Shown: piece after piece, positions 1 to 7,782 of the stretch
Layout of the letters: the number at the start of each line of letters is the position of its first letter
Numbering within the stretch: position 1 is the stretch's first letter
Source: an archaeon
Lineage (GTDB): Archaea > Thermoproteota > Nitrososphaeria > Nitrososphaerales > UBA183
NCBI GenBank assembly: GCA_021828185.1
Contig: JAKASI010000009.1
Location: 1 to 39,350 of the forward strand
Direction of reading: 5' to 3'
Length of the DNA: 39,350 nucleotides
The notes under the pieces: generated by a model
Database searches by the model: none
Seen by the model: only the letters and a program-made list of their open reading frames with translations
Told to the model about the DNA's origin: nothing
Translations under genes and position numbers: made by a program

Positions 1-1267
1 TCGCCCCGCCGTCCGGTAGGGACGCCACGTACTCGTATCCCTGCCCGATGTAGGACCTGACCTCTTGGATCGGTACGACCTTCTGCCTTGAGCCGTTGCC
101 TGTCATCATGCCCACCAAACGCTGCCTCACGGCGTTCTGTAGCTCTTCGTCACTCATCTCGACCAAGTTCATCTTCTCGACCTCCTCCTTCTTGAAGCCG
201 GCCACGACAAGGAACTGCTCCCTCAACGCCCTCTTGATCTGCTCCTCGCTGGCAGACTCCGTCTTGGTGGAAAGAAGGGGCTCGCACTTCTTGTACGCCA
301 ACCTCATCTCCTCTATCATCGTAGGTGGGAGCCTGCCCTTGTTGGTCGAATACCTGGCCTCGATGTCCCCCTTGTGCCCCATCAGGAACTGGAGGTATGG
401 GTGAGAGATCAAACCCTTCGACTCTGCGATGATCATCCCAGTGTCGCAGTAGGCCCTCAGGACGTACGGCCTCCACGTAAAGCCAGCCTTGATTATCGCT
501 TCCTTGATGTCTCTTGTCACTAGGTTGGTCCTCAGGAAGCGGTTCTTCCTCACGCCTCTGGGGTCGAATGCGAGAAATGGACTCTGCGGGGTTAGCTTCT
601 CGCCCTGCTTCACCCTCTCCTGAAGGTATTCTTGGAGGTAGGTGATTCCCTCGTGGCCTACGAAGGTAAAGTACGGGTGTCTGGCCTTGCTGAGGGCCCT
701 CCTTACGACCAGAATCGTGGGAGCTTTGAATTCGACACCCTTGCTCGTCGCCTTCGCCTCTGTGAGGTCCTCAAGCCTGATTCCGTCCGTGCCGTGGAAG
801 TCCCCAAGACTCTCAGGCCTCAGACCGCTGAAAGCCATCATGGCTATGGAAACTCTCCCCCGTGGGGATGCCATCCTGAGAATCCTAGAAAGCTCGTCCT
901 TGCTCGGGACCCGTTCGCTGGCGATTGTAGGTGTCTCGGAGGCGCCTTTGACGTTCACCTTGAGCTTCGCATCAATGTTGTTGTAGGAGAGCCACGAGAG
1001 GATGACCTTCTTGAACCTCATTATGTACGAGCCCGCCTTGCCCTTTTTCTCCATCTGCCTTACGAAGTCAGTAAAACCATCCCTGAACCTCTTTGACGGA
1101 CCGTCCTTGAGAATCTGCTTGGGCGTGGTGCCGCCCAGATCGCAGTAGAGGCCGAGCGTCCTCAGGTAGACCTCAGCGGTGATGGGCGAGCTGGCCGCAA
1201 GGTTCTCGTGCCATCTCTTTACGTCACCATCCGTCAACAGGTGGTCGTACTTCGCCTTGTTTGGCAT
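1..1267 (-). CDS. Tyrosine recombinase (integrase), C-terminal end outside window
   Basis: Reads as an open frame of 422 codons from ATG 1267 to the window edge, so the C-terminus is missing. An N-terminal SAM-like arm-binding region is followed by a catalytic domain with Arg150 (GLRPES), an RxxR box (RPYVLRAY) where most family members have HxxR, His298 (MGHKGD) and the likely nucleophile Tyr306 (EARYST). At least 115 residues follow the Tyr, rich in charged helix, longer than a minimal XerD. A TATA-like box (CCTTTATTAC, centre about 1295) lies 28 nt before the ATG, so the message is probably leaderless. The gene begins 54 nt beyond the 3' end of the tRNA-Arg gene, the usual place for an integrase whose element entered a tRNA gene. 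The family assignment is firm; its role as the integrase of an element running left of the window is inferred. Confidence 0.88.
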   Translation of the reverse strand, partial: MPNKAKYDHLLTDGDVKRWHENLAASSPITAEVYLRTLGLYCDLGGTTPKQILKDGPSKRFRDGFTDFVRQMEKKGKAGSYIMRFKKVILSWLSYNNIDAKLKVNVKGASETPTIASERVPSKDELSRILRMASPRGRVSIAMMAFSGLRPESLGDFHGTDGIRLEDLTEAKATSKGVEFKAPTILVVRRALSKARHPYFTFVGHEGITYLQEYLQERVKQGEKLTPQSPFLAFDPRGVRKNRFLRTNLVTRDIKEAIIKAGFTWRPYVLRAYCDTGMIIAESKGLISHPYLQFLMGHKGDIEARYSTNKGRLPPTMIEEMRLAYKKCEPLLSTKTESASEEQIKRALREQFLVVAGFKKEEVEKMNLVEMSDEELQNAVRQRLVGMMTGNGSRQKVVPIQEVRSYIGQGYEYVASLPDGGA

Positions 1268-1320
1268 CGTCTGGCTGTCCGAAAGCGCTCGTAATAAAGG
1301 ATTCGCTTATAATTCTAAGC

Positions 1321-1410
1321 GGGCCCGGAGGGATTCGAACCCACGGTCTCTGAGGCGCACCGCTTCAGCTCCGAAGGCTGACGCCTTAATCCGTGCTAGG
1401 CTACGGGCCC
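1321..1410 (-). tRNA. tRNA-Arg (anticodon UCG) with a 15-nt intron at position 45/46
   Basis: The 7-bp acceptor stem is perfect (GGGCCCG/CGGGCCC), the D-stem is GCCT/AGGC, and the anticodon stem TCAGC/GCTGA encloses CTTCGGA, giving anticodon UCG at 1374-1372. The T-arm GTGGG-TTCGAAT-CCCTC has one U-U mismatch. The region between anticodon stem and T-stem is 20 nt, too long for tRNA-Arg. Folding exon CTGA onto TCAG gives a bulge-helix-bulge with bulges AGC and AGA. Cutting each after its second base removes CGGTGCGCCTCAGAG (1348-1362) and leaves a normal 5-nt variable loop AGACC. CCA is not encoded. A TATA-like CTTAATAC overlaps the stop codon of the upstream mtnA gene, 26 nt before the tRNA. 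A type-II tRNA is the alternative, but the anticodon does not fit Ser or Leu. Confidence 0.85.
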
Positions 1411-1435
1411 AAGCCGCCCGCGAGACGTCGGTGTA

Positions 1436-2458
1436 TTAAGACATCAGGCGCGCTATGTTCTCTTCGAGCGGCGTCTCGACCAGGCCTTTCTCGGTTATGA
1501 TTGATGTCACCAGCTCGGGGGGGGTCATGTCGAAGGCCGGGTTGGCGACCGGGACCCCCTTCGGCGCTATTCTCTTCCCTCTGACTTCGAAGACCTCCTC
1601 GGCTCCCCGCTCCTCGATGGTCACCTGCCCGTGGGTTCGCAGAAGGTCGAAGGTGGAGCTTGGCGCCGCCGGATGGAATGGGATTCCATGCCTCTCCGCG
1701 AGCACAGCCTCCTGGTAGGTGCCGATCTTGTTGAAGACGTAGCCGTCCCTGGTTATCCTGTCGGCCCCGACGATCGCCCGGTCGACCCGCCCCAGGCTCA
1801 TCATGTGGCCCACAGCCGTGTCTGAGATCAGGGTGCACGCGATCCGGTCGTGCGACAGCTCGAAGGCGGTGAGTCTCGCTCCCTGCAGCGCAGGCCGGGT
1901 CTCAGGGACGAGGACCTTCACGAGCTTCCCCTGCTCCACCGCCGCCCGGACGACCCCGAGGGCAGTCCCATACCCTACTGTGGCGAGCGCCCCTGCGTTG
2001 CACTGGGTGAGGATCGTGTCTCCGTCATGGATCAGGTCAGCCCCCGCCCTCCCGAGCCTTTTGTTCACTTCGACGTCCTCGTCCGCCATAGCCCTGACCT
2101 CGGAAGCCACAGCTTCTTTCGCCTCCTGCACCGAAGCCGCACTCTTGGCCTTGGCGAGGACACGATCGATCCCCCAGAACAGGTTGACTGCGGTCGGCCT
2201 TGTCCCTCTGAGGAGCGCCGCGCTCGAATCCATCTCCTTCAGCAGATCGGGGAGCCGGCTGGCCCTGGAGCGGACCGCCGCGAGTGCGATGCCCATTGCT
2301 GCCGCCACTCCGATGGCCGGAGCCCCTCGCACCACCAGAGTCCGTATGGCGACGGCGACCTGCTCTGGGGTGCGGTAGGTGACGTAGGAGAGCCTCGTGG
2401 GGAGGGCTGTCTGGTCTATCATCCTCACCCTGTCCCCCTCCCAGGTCACTGTCCTCAT
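1436..2458 (-). CDS. mtnA: S-methyl-5-thioribose-1-phosphate isomerase (MtnA / aIF2B-like)
   Basis: Cytosolic enzyme of the eIF2B-alpha/MtnA superfamily. It probably isomerises methylthioribose-1-phosphate to methylthioribulose-1-phosphate in methionine salvage. Signatures are RGAPAIG near the N-terminus, the catalytic Cys in TQCNAG, ETRPALQGARLT, the catalytic Asp in IVGADRI, and NKIGTY near the C-terminus. Length (340 residues) is usual. I chose the ATG at 2458 (MRTVTWEG) because relatives begin there; an upstream in-frame ATG at 2476 would add MADFFT. The stop codon overlaps the promoter of the tRNA-Arg gene. Archaeal homologues can instead act as ribose-1,5-bisphosphate isomerase in AMP salvage; no partner gene here settles that. 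Confidence 0.87.
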   Translation of the reverse strand: MRTVTWEGDRVRMIDQTALPTRLSYVTYRTPEQVAVAIRTLVVRGAPAIGVAAAMGIALAAVRSRASRLPDLLKEMDSSAALLRGTRPTAVNLFWGIDRVLAKAKSAASVQEAKEAVASEVRAMADEDVEVNKRLGRAGADLIHDGDTILTQCNAGALATVGYGTALGVVRAAVEQGKLVKVLVPETRPALQGARLTAFELSHDRIACTLISDTAVGHMMSLGRVDRAIVGADRITRDGYVFNKIGTYQEAVLAERHGIPFHPAAPSSTFDLLRTHGQVTIEERGAEEVFEVRGKRIAPKGVPVANPAFDMTPPELVTSIITEKGLVETPLEENIARLMS

Positions 2459-2575
2459 GGTGAAGAAGTCGGCCATGGGTCCGAGGAGGCACCTTCGGGT
2501 CTAAAGGATTTGCGAGGCACGTTTCCCGCCCTCATCTTCAAATACGGTGGACGGGGCGATTCGCAGCAGAGAGCT

Positions 2576-3121
2576 TTGGTAGAGGCGCCGTTGGAGGAGC
2601 AGATCCGGCCGTTCAGGGCAGCCCTGAAGGGAGGGGACGTCACGGTCACGGACAGAGACAGGTATGGGGAGCTGGAGGAGTCTGGGTACGGGGCCAAGGA
2701 AGGGAAGGACCTTGTCCTCCGGGACTACGAGGCCCTGTACCTCCTCTATGCGAAGAAGCTGGAGATCGAGGTGGAGGGAGGGGAGAAGATCACCTTCGAG
2801 CGGCTCGCCGAGCTCGCCCAGAAGAGGGCGCAGGACTCGTGGACGAAGTTCGTCATCTACAGGGACCTGAGGAGCAGGGGGTACATCGTCAGGGAGGGGT
2901 TCGGGTTCGGGACAGACCTCAGGGTATACGAACGGGGAGACTACCCCAAGAAGCCTGCGAAATACGTCGTCTTCGCACTGGACGAGGGAATCGAGAAGGG
3001 GATGGCTGACCTCCAGAAGTCGGTGAGAGAGATGGCCAAGATGGGGAAAGAGGCCATCATAGCTGTGATAGAGCGGCGGGGGGAGGTAATCTACTACAAG
3101 GTGAGCCGGGCAAGGTTCTGA
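2576..3121 (+). CDS. endA: tRNA-splicing endonuclease (EndA family)
   Basis: Cuts bulge-helix-bulge structures in intron-containing tRNAs such as the tRNA-Arg at 1321-1410. With the TTG at 2576 the product is 181 residues, normal for the family; the open frame continues far upstream, but a TATA-like CTTCAAATAC near 2540 argues for this start. The C-terminal domain has FVIYRDLRSRGYIV, then LRVYERG (catalytic Tyr118) and MGKEAIIAVIE (catalytic Lys158). The third residue of the classic Tyr-His-Lys triad is not visible: the stretch that reads HSxYLV in euryarchaeal enzymes is KKPAKYVV here. Either this lineage uses another residue or the enzyme works as a heteromer. It is the first gene of endA-ubiA-rfcL, with one base between stop and next start. 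Confidence 0.88.
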   Translation: MVEAPLEEQIRPFRAALKGGDVTVTDRDRYGELEESGYGAKEGKDLVLRDYEALYLLYAKKLEIEVEGGEKITFERLAELAQKRAQDSWTKFVIYRDLRSRGYIVREGFGFGTDLRVYERGDYPKKPAKYVVFALDEGIEKGMADLQKSVREMAKMGKEAIIAVIERRGEVIYYKVSRARF

Positions 3122-3122
3122 C

Positions 3123-3968
3123 TTGAACGCCAGGGGGCTCCTCGATCTCATAAGGCCTGTCAACTGCGCCATGATCGGCTTCGCTGTGATCGTGGGGGCG
3201 TTCGTTTCTAAGCCTCCCTCGGTCTCGGCACTCCAGCTGGTCCTCGGGTTCCTCACGGGGTTCTTCATCTGCGCCTACTCGATGGCTGTGAACGACATCT
3301 ACGACCTGGAAGTGGACAGGGTCAACCGGCCTGACCGTCCGATTCCGAGCGGGAGGGTGACGCCGAGCGAGGCGTCGAGGCTTTCCTACGGGGTGCTGGC
3401 CGCGGGGCTGGCGTGCTCCCTGCTTTCCTTGAACCCTCTCGCACTGGTCATAGCCGCGGCCTATGCGCTCCTGTCCTGGCTATACAACGGCAGGGCGAAG
3501 AAGACGGGCCTGCCTGGGAACCTCATCGTCGCCTCGTCCCTGGCGATCCCCTTCGTCTATGGGGGAGCCGTGTCCGGGGGGTCCATCGGAGGTTCCCTCC
3601 TGCTGATGATGGCCCTGACGGCCTTCTTCTCCGGTGTGGGAAGGGAGGTGGTGAAGGCGATGGCAGACGTCGAAGGGGATGCCAAGAGGAGCGTGAACTC
3701 CGTGGCGAGGAGCCGGGGCCTCGCCGTGGCGTCGGGGGTCGGGGCCCTGTTCTTCGTCCTCGCCGTAGTGACCAGCTGGGTCCCCCTGATCACCGGCCTT
3801 GCCGACCAGCTGTACACCTACGGCGTGCTGATACCTGACGCGATCTTCCTGTATCTGGCCGTGGCCATCGTCGCCAGGCACGAGCCCGGCAGCGCTTTCA
3901 GGGTCAAGCAGATTGCCCTGGCGGGGATGACCGTGGGGCTCCTGGTCTTCATCGGGGGGGCGTTCTAG
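3123..3968 (+). CDS. Digeranylgeranylglyceryl phosphate synthase-like UbiA prenyltransferase
   Basis: Integral membrane prenyltransferase, 281 residues, about eight or nine hydrophobic helices. It probably adds the second geranylgeranyl chain to geranylgeranylglyceryl phosphate, making the archaeol backbone. The first Asp-rich motif is NDIYDLEVDR (Asn57, Asp58, Asp61, Asp65) followed by NRPDRPIPSG; the second, REVVKAMADVEGD, lies near residues 170-183. Both bind Mg-diphosphate in UbiA enzymes. The start is TTG, one base after the endA stop, and the stop TAG abuts the TTG of rfcL, so the three genes are probably one transcript. The tetraether-synthase-like gene at 33325 acts later in the same lipid pathway. 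Other UbiA substrates cannot be fully excluded. Confidence 0.85.
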   Translation: MNARGLLDLIRPVNCAMIGFAVIVGAFVSKPPSVSALQLVLGFLTGFFICAYSMAVNDIYDLEVDRVNRPDRPIPSGRVTPSEASRLSYGVLAAGLACSLLSLNPLALVIAAAYALLSWLYNGRAKKTGLPGNLIVASSLAIPFVYGGAVSGGSIGGSLLLMMALTAFFSGVGREVVKAMADVEGDAKRSVNSVARSRGLAVASGVGALFFVLAVVTSWVPLITGLADQLYTYGVLIPDAIFLYLAVAIVARHEPGSAFRVKQIALAGMTVGLLVFIGGAF

Positions 3969-5144
3969 TTGTGGAGCGAGAAGTACAGGCCCGACGACCT
4001 GGAGGAGATGGTCGGCAACGGAGAGGCCAGGGCGAAGCTCCTCCTCTGGCTGAAGAGGTGGAAGCCGGGGACGAGGGCCCTTCTCCTCGTGGGACCCCCT
4101 GGCACGGGCAAGACGACTACCGTTCACCTCACGGCCAGGGAGCTGGGGCTCTCGCTCGTCGAGCTCAACGCCAGCGACTCGAGGACGAAGGAACGGCTGT
4201 CGAAGAAGCTCGGGGAGGCGATCTCGAGCGTCAGCCTGTTCGGCGGTTCGACCCTGATCTTCCTGGACGAAGTGGACGGGCTCGCCGGCCGGTCCGACTA
4301 CGGGGCCATAGACTTCGTCAAAGACGCCGTCAAGAAGAGCCAGAGCCCGGTGGTCATGGCAGCCAACGATCCCGACTCTGACGAAGTCAGGAAGCTTGGG
4401 AGCGCGACCACGAGAGTCGAGTTCAGAAGGCCAGGGGTGGATGAGGTGAGCGAGAGGCTGCAGACGATCGCCCGCACGGAGAAGCTCGCCATTTCGGGCG
4501 AGGAGATTGCGAAGGTCGCGGAGGCGGCCCACGGGGACCTGCGGGCGGCGGTGAACTTCCTGCAGTCAGGGGTAGTCGCCCAGAAGGACGAAGAGATGAC
4601 CGCCGCGGAGTCCGTGAACACCTTCTTCGGCGCGGTCGACGAGAGGTCGGCGCTCAGGGCGCTCAGGGCGTACCCGGGGCAGCCGAGGGAGAAGGTCAGG
4701 GACATCTTCACGGCCGTCTCCAGGTCCCGGGTCCACGAGGAGAGGAAGGCGGCTGCGCTGGACGTCCTTTCGAGGGCGGACGTCATGCTCGGGAGGATGC
4801 TCAGGGGCAAGGACTGGCGCCTGCTGAGGTATCTCGACCCGATGTTGGCTTCCGAGCTGTGGAAGGCCCTGGGAGACGGCGGGCCGAGATACACTCTGGA
4901 CGGGGTTCCGTGGCCCCTTCAGCTCAGGATCTGGAACGACTCGAGGAAGCTCAAGGACATCGCGGCCCTCGCGGGGAAGCGGGTGTGGATCAGCCAGAGA
5001 GGGTTCCTGGTCGAAGACATGCCGTACCTCCTGTGCCTGGTGGCAGGGAAGCGGTTCAGGGAGGAATTCGTGAAGAGCCTCGGCCTGGAGGAGAACTACG
5101 AGACGTTCCTGGCGAAGGAGTCGGGAAGAGGAGCGGGGCGCTAG
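3969..5144 (+). CDS. rfcL: Replication factor C large subunit (clamp loader)
   Basis: AAA+ ATPase that opens the PCNA ring with the small RFC subunit. After the RFC N-terminal WSEKYRP box come Walker A GPPGTGKTT (residues 42-50), Walker B LIFLDEVDGL (Asp/Glu at 100-101), a sensor-1 AAND and an RFC-type helical collar. The product is 391 residues, shorter than many archaeal RFC-L proteins, and ends in a basic EESGRGAGR tail. I see no clear PCNA-interaction box (Qxxhxxaa) at the C-terminus. Start is TTG directly after the ubiA stop. The small winged-helix gene converges on it, with its stop two bases away. Confidence 0.93.
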   Translation: MWSEKYRPDDLEEMVGNGEARAKLLLWLKRWKPGTRALLLVGPPGTGKTTTVHLTARELGLSLVELNASDSRTKERLSKKLGEAISSVSLFGGSTLIFLDEVDGLAGRSDYGAIDFVKDAVKKSQSPVVMAANDPDSDEVRKLGSATTRVEFRRPGVDEVSERLQTIARTEKLAISGEEIAKVAEAAHGDLRAAVNFLQSGVVAQKDEEMTAAESVNTFFGAVDERSALRALRAYPGQPREKVRDIFTAVSRSRVHEERKAAALDVLSRADVMLGRMLRGKDWRLLRYLDPMLASELWKALGDGGPRYTLDGVPWPLQLRIWNDSRKLKDIAALAGKRVWISQRGFLVEDMPYLLCLVAGKRFREEFVKSLGLEENYETFLAKESGRGAGR

Positions 5145-5146
5145 GC

Positions 5147-5416
5147 CTAGGCTGTGGGATAGGCGACTTCTTTCGCTTCTTTCCAGTCATAGTAGAACCT
5201 GAGCAACGCCCCTGCGAATGGGTTGCTCTGGTCGACGCGGAATATGCGTATCCGGTTGAAGCGCTTCTCGGCGAGTATCCCCGTCTTGGTGAGGAACTCC
5301 AGATGCCTGGCGGCTGCGCTGTGGGAGAGCTTTGACCGCTTGGTTATCTCGGAGATGTTCAGCTCACCCGCTTCGAGCATTATCAGGAGCACCTTCGTCC
5401 TTCCGTAGGACGACAT
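5147..5416 (-). CDS. Small ArsR-like winged-helix protein downstream of orc1/cdc6
   Basis: A compact DNA-binding protein of 89 residues: a helix-turn-helix (NISEITKRSKLSHSAAARHL) followed by a wing (TGILAEKRFNRIRIFRV). It resembles the single-domain archaeal winged-helix proteins of Pfam HTH clan ArsR/HTH_45. It has no metal-binding Cys pair, so it is not a metal sensor of the classical ArsR type. The start lies seven bases after the orc1/cdc6 stop on the same strand, so the two are probably co-transcribed. A role at the origin or in controlling orc1 is inferred from position only. Confidence 0.75.
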   Translation of the reverse strand: MSSYGRTKVLLIMLEAGELNISEITKRSKLSHSAAARHLEFLTKTGILAEKRFNRIRIFRVDQSNPFAGALLRFYYDWKEAKEVAYPTA

Positions 5417-5423
5417 CAGCCTT

Positions 5424-7655
5424 TCAAGTTCTAACGTCGGCCACCATCCCCTTCTCGAGCTCCCCCATCAGCTCCTTCGCCGAGACGAGGGACAGCCCGA
5501 TCATGGTCGTCCTCCCCCTCACTCCTTTGCCGGAGAGCTGGGTCTCGATGATGCCTTTCCTGGAGAGCTCGTTCACGTCGCTCCACACCTGCGTATGGTG
5601 GTACGCGGTCAGGTTCCGGCTCTCGCAGATGGCCGAGTAGCTCTTCTCCACTTCGCCGATGGGGACCGAAGTGGAGTCTCCCTTCTTCAGGAGGGCGGAG
5701 ATGGCCATGAGCAAGAGCTTCTGGTGGGTGGTGAGGTACGCCAGCTCCTCCTTCCTCAACTGGGGCGGGAGCGAAGCCTTGGCCGACCTTATGTGCTCTG
5801 GGAGTATGCGCGGCGACTCGGAGTCGTCCGCCAGCTTCCCCGCCCTCCAGATCAGGTCCAGGGCGTAGCGGGCGTCGCCGTAGACTCCGGCCACCTCGGC
5901 AGCGAACTGTATCGAGTCGTCGTCCAGAGCCCCGTCGCTGAAGGCCTCGCTTCGGGAGTTGATTATGTCGACCAGCTGTTCCGAAGGGTAGCTGTCGAGG
6001 GAGATCTCGTTCCACTGGAGGGAGCTCAGGGTGGACAGGTCAACCCTCTTCAGATAGTCGGTGGTCTTCGAAATCAGGATGGAGGAGAGGACCTGGCTCC
6101 CAGGGGCGGCCTCTCTCAGGCGCGTTATGGTGTACAGCGACGATGGGTCGGAGAGCACCAGGTGGTCGACTTCGTCGAAGGCTATCACCAAGTGCATGCG
6201 GTTGCTCCTCAGCTCTTCTATCAGGGCATTGAGAAGCTCCTCGAAGCTGTACCCCCTTGTGGGGTAGCTCTGCCCCAGGGACTTCAGAGCCTTCACCAAT
6301 ATCGCCTGCAGGGTCCTGTCTATCCTGCAGTTCACGAGCAAGACCTTGACCAGGTTGCCGTAGAGGGCTCCCTTCCTCGGGAGCGACTCGAGGAGGAGCT
6401 TCTTCGCGATCATGGTCTTCCCGGAATTGTGAGTTATTGTGAAATCGTCCAAGAGGTATCGTTGGTCGCCATCTACTCTGAACCCGAAGTATTCCTCCTC
6501 TCCCAAGGGCTTCAGCGTGAAACAAGTCCTCAGGACGCTCTTCCTCTGCCTTCTTGGTGGCGCTTGTTTCCTTCTGATTCGCGTAGGAATCGTCGAAAGG
6601 TCGCCTGAGATTCCAACCCTGTAGCACAGTCCTTCATGGCCAAATTGGTCGTGGGCAGACTTCGCCCTCAGAAAGGCATAGAACCCGAGACTCCTCGCGA
6701 CAAATGCTACATCTTCGGCCAACTGTTTCGACTTCGTGATGAAATCGAAGTATCCGAAGTCCAAACTACCGTCTGTATCGAGTAACCCGGCCAAAACGTC
6801 TAGGCGCGTCTTTCTCGAACCAAACTTGTATTGGAATGGAATGAACTTCGATTCGGATGGCAACTTGTAGAGCCCTAACGCGATCAAATCCCTGGCCAGG
6901 CCGCTTAGCAGCGTCTGCCCGCCCCTCCTCCCCACAGTCAACATGTGTTGCTGAGCTTGCCCGGCCGCGTACTGGCGTATCGTCAACCCGTATTTTTCAG
7001 ATTGCTGCCTTACGATTGCCGAGATTTCCGCGTCCGCCGAAGTGACACCGATATTGCCACGAGTGCTCCCCCCGTCTCCCAGGTATACACCAAGGAAGTG
7101 GGGGTCAATCGGCCCTTCAGGCATCTGGGGAAAATCAACACCAGTCCTAATTAGATTGTAGATGGACCTTGGGCCGACATGCCGTCTCGGGAGTTTCAGT
7201 AGCTCGCTCACAGGAATATCCTTGATGATGTCCTCGGTATTTTCAGACGGCGTTCGCGGGCGTCTTCTCAGACGGGACCGCACGACTGTCAGAATATGAT
7301 CTTCTGAAACGACGAATGGCTTTCCCTTTATCGGCCGAACTTCGACCATCTTACCAAAGCTGTGTACCGTTTCAAGCACTCTTCGCGGGGTACTGTCCGG
7401 ACCCATCAGCAGGTCTCCTTGAGTTATGTCTTCGACGCGTTTGAGCGATCCGTCGAACTTCAAGACAAGTTGGCCTTTCCTGTGACAACCGTTTGGGCCC
7501 GTTATCATGACGGTCTGGCTCGCTTTCGAGGCGTTCTGGGCCACGCTCTGGAAGTAGAGCTCGAGCTTCTTCAACTGGGCCTCGCGGTGAGGTATCTGGT
7601 GCGGTAGGTATTCCTGAAGCAGGATTGTTTCATCCCGGAAGACGGAACGCGCCAT
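5424..7655 (-). CDS. orc1/cdc6: Orc1/Cdc6 replication initiator interrupted by an intein
   Basis: Origin-binding AAA+ ATPase that recruits MCM. The 743-residue precursor is a 389-residue host protein, the usual size, plus a 354-residue intein. The insertion splits Walker A: GPNG ends at residue 56 and SGKT starts at 411. Walker B LVIAFDEVDHL lies near residues 490-500. The C-terminal part, with repeated Leu-rich helices and a winged helix (KSYSAICESRNLTAYHHTQV, then a basic RGRTT turn), binds DNA. A TATA-like TTATAA near 7688 precedes the ATG by about 32 nt. The host protein cannot bind ATP before splicing, so splicing gates its activity. The winged-helix gene at 5147 follows in the same direction. 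Confidence 0.93.
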   Translation of the reverse strand: MARSVFRDETILLQEYLPHQIPHREAQLKKLELYFQSVAQNASKASQTVMITGPNGCHRKGQLVLKFDGSLKRVEDITQGDLLMGPDSTPRRVLETVHSFGKMVEVRPIKGKPFVVSEDHILTVVRSRLRRRPRTPSENTEDIIKDIPVSELLKLPRRHVGPRSIYNLIRTGVDFPQMPEGPIDPHFLGVYLGDGGSTRGNIGVTSADAEISAIVRQQSEKYGLTIRQYAAGQAQQHMLTVGRRGGQTLLSGLARDLIALGLYKLPSESKFIPFQYKFGSRKTRLDVLAGLLDTDGSLDFGYFDFITKSKQLAEDVAFVARSLGFYAFLRAKSAHDQFGHEGLCYRVGISGDLSTIPTRIRRKQAPPRRQRKSVLRTCFTLKPLGEEEYFGFRVDGDQRYLLDDFTITHNSGKTMIAKKLLLESLPRKGALYGNLVKVLLVNCRIDRTLQAILVKALKSLGQSYPTRGYSFEELLNALIEELRSNRMHLVIAFDEVDHLVLSDPSSLYTITRLREAAPGSQVLSSILISKTTDYLKRVDLSTLSSLQWNEISLDSYPSEQLVDIINSRSEAFSDGALDDDSIQFAAEVAGVYGDARYALDLIWRAGKLADDSESPRILPEHIRSAKASLPPQLRKEELAYLTTHQKLLLMAISALLKKGDSTSVPIGEVEKSYSAICESRNLTAYHHTQVWSDVNELSRKGIIETQLSGKGVRGRTTMIGLSLVSAKELMGELEKGMVADVRT
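6426..7487 (-). mobile_element. Intein with LAGLIDADG homing endonuclease in Orc1/Cdc6 Walker A
   Basis: Begins at Cys57 (CHRKGQLVLKFDGS, splicing block A) and ends DDFTITHN at Asn410, followed by Ser411 as the +1 nucleophile. The block B His is in VVSEDHIL, and the C-terminal block F is EEYFGFRVDGDQRYLL. Two dodecapeptides, LGVYLGDGG (about residue 188) and LAGLLDTDGSLDF (about residue 287), mark a DOD-type homing endonuclease whose acidic residues (GD and TD) look intact. All residues needed for class-1 splicing appear present, so both splicing and homing may be active. The flanking host motif rejoins as GPNGSGKT. Its base composition looks slightly lower in GC than the host gene, as expected for a mobile insertion, but I did not compute this. 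Confidence 0.92.
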
Positions 7656-7782
7656 GCGAGAGCCCGGCGATTCCGCATTTTCATCTTATAATCTTGATTA
7701 TGCGTTCGATGGTACGACGGGTAGAGGGTTCTCTGAAAGTATTCCGACAAGGGGAAATACACGGCGGAGGCGGCTGCAGACG

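Noticed and set aside
150..476. Minus-strand open frame in the integrase region
   Set aside because: It is a shadow of the integrase, which reads through on the minus strand in another frame from 1267 to the window edge.
1321..1410. Reading the tRNA as a type-II Ser or Leu tRNA
   Set aside because: The anticodon is UCG, which is Arg, and the extra 15 nt fit an intron with bulge-helix-bulge ends.
1850..2575. Long plus-strand extension upstream of endA
   Set aside because: The extra sequence is antisense to mtnA; TATA position and family length point to a start at 2576.
7656..7782. Replication origin next to orc1/cdc6
   Set aside because: The gap is short and holds two promoters; I see no repeated origin-recognition boxes.
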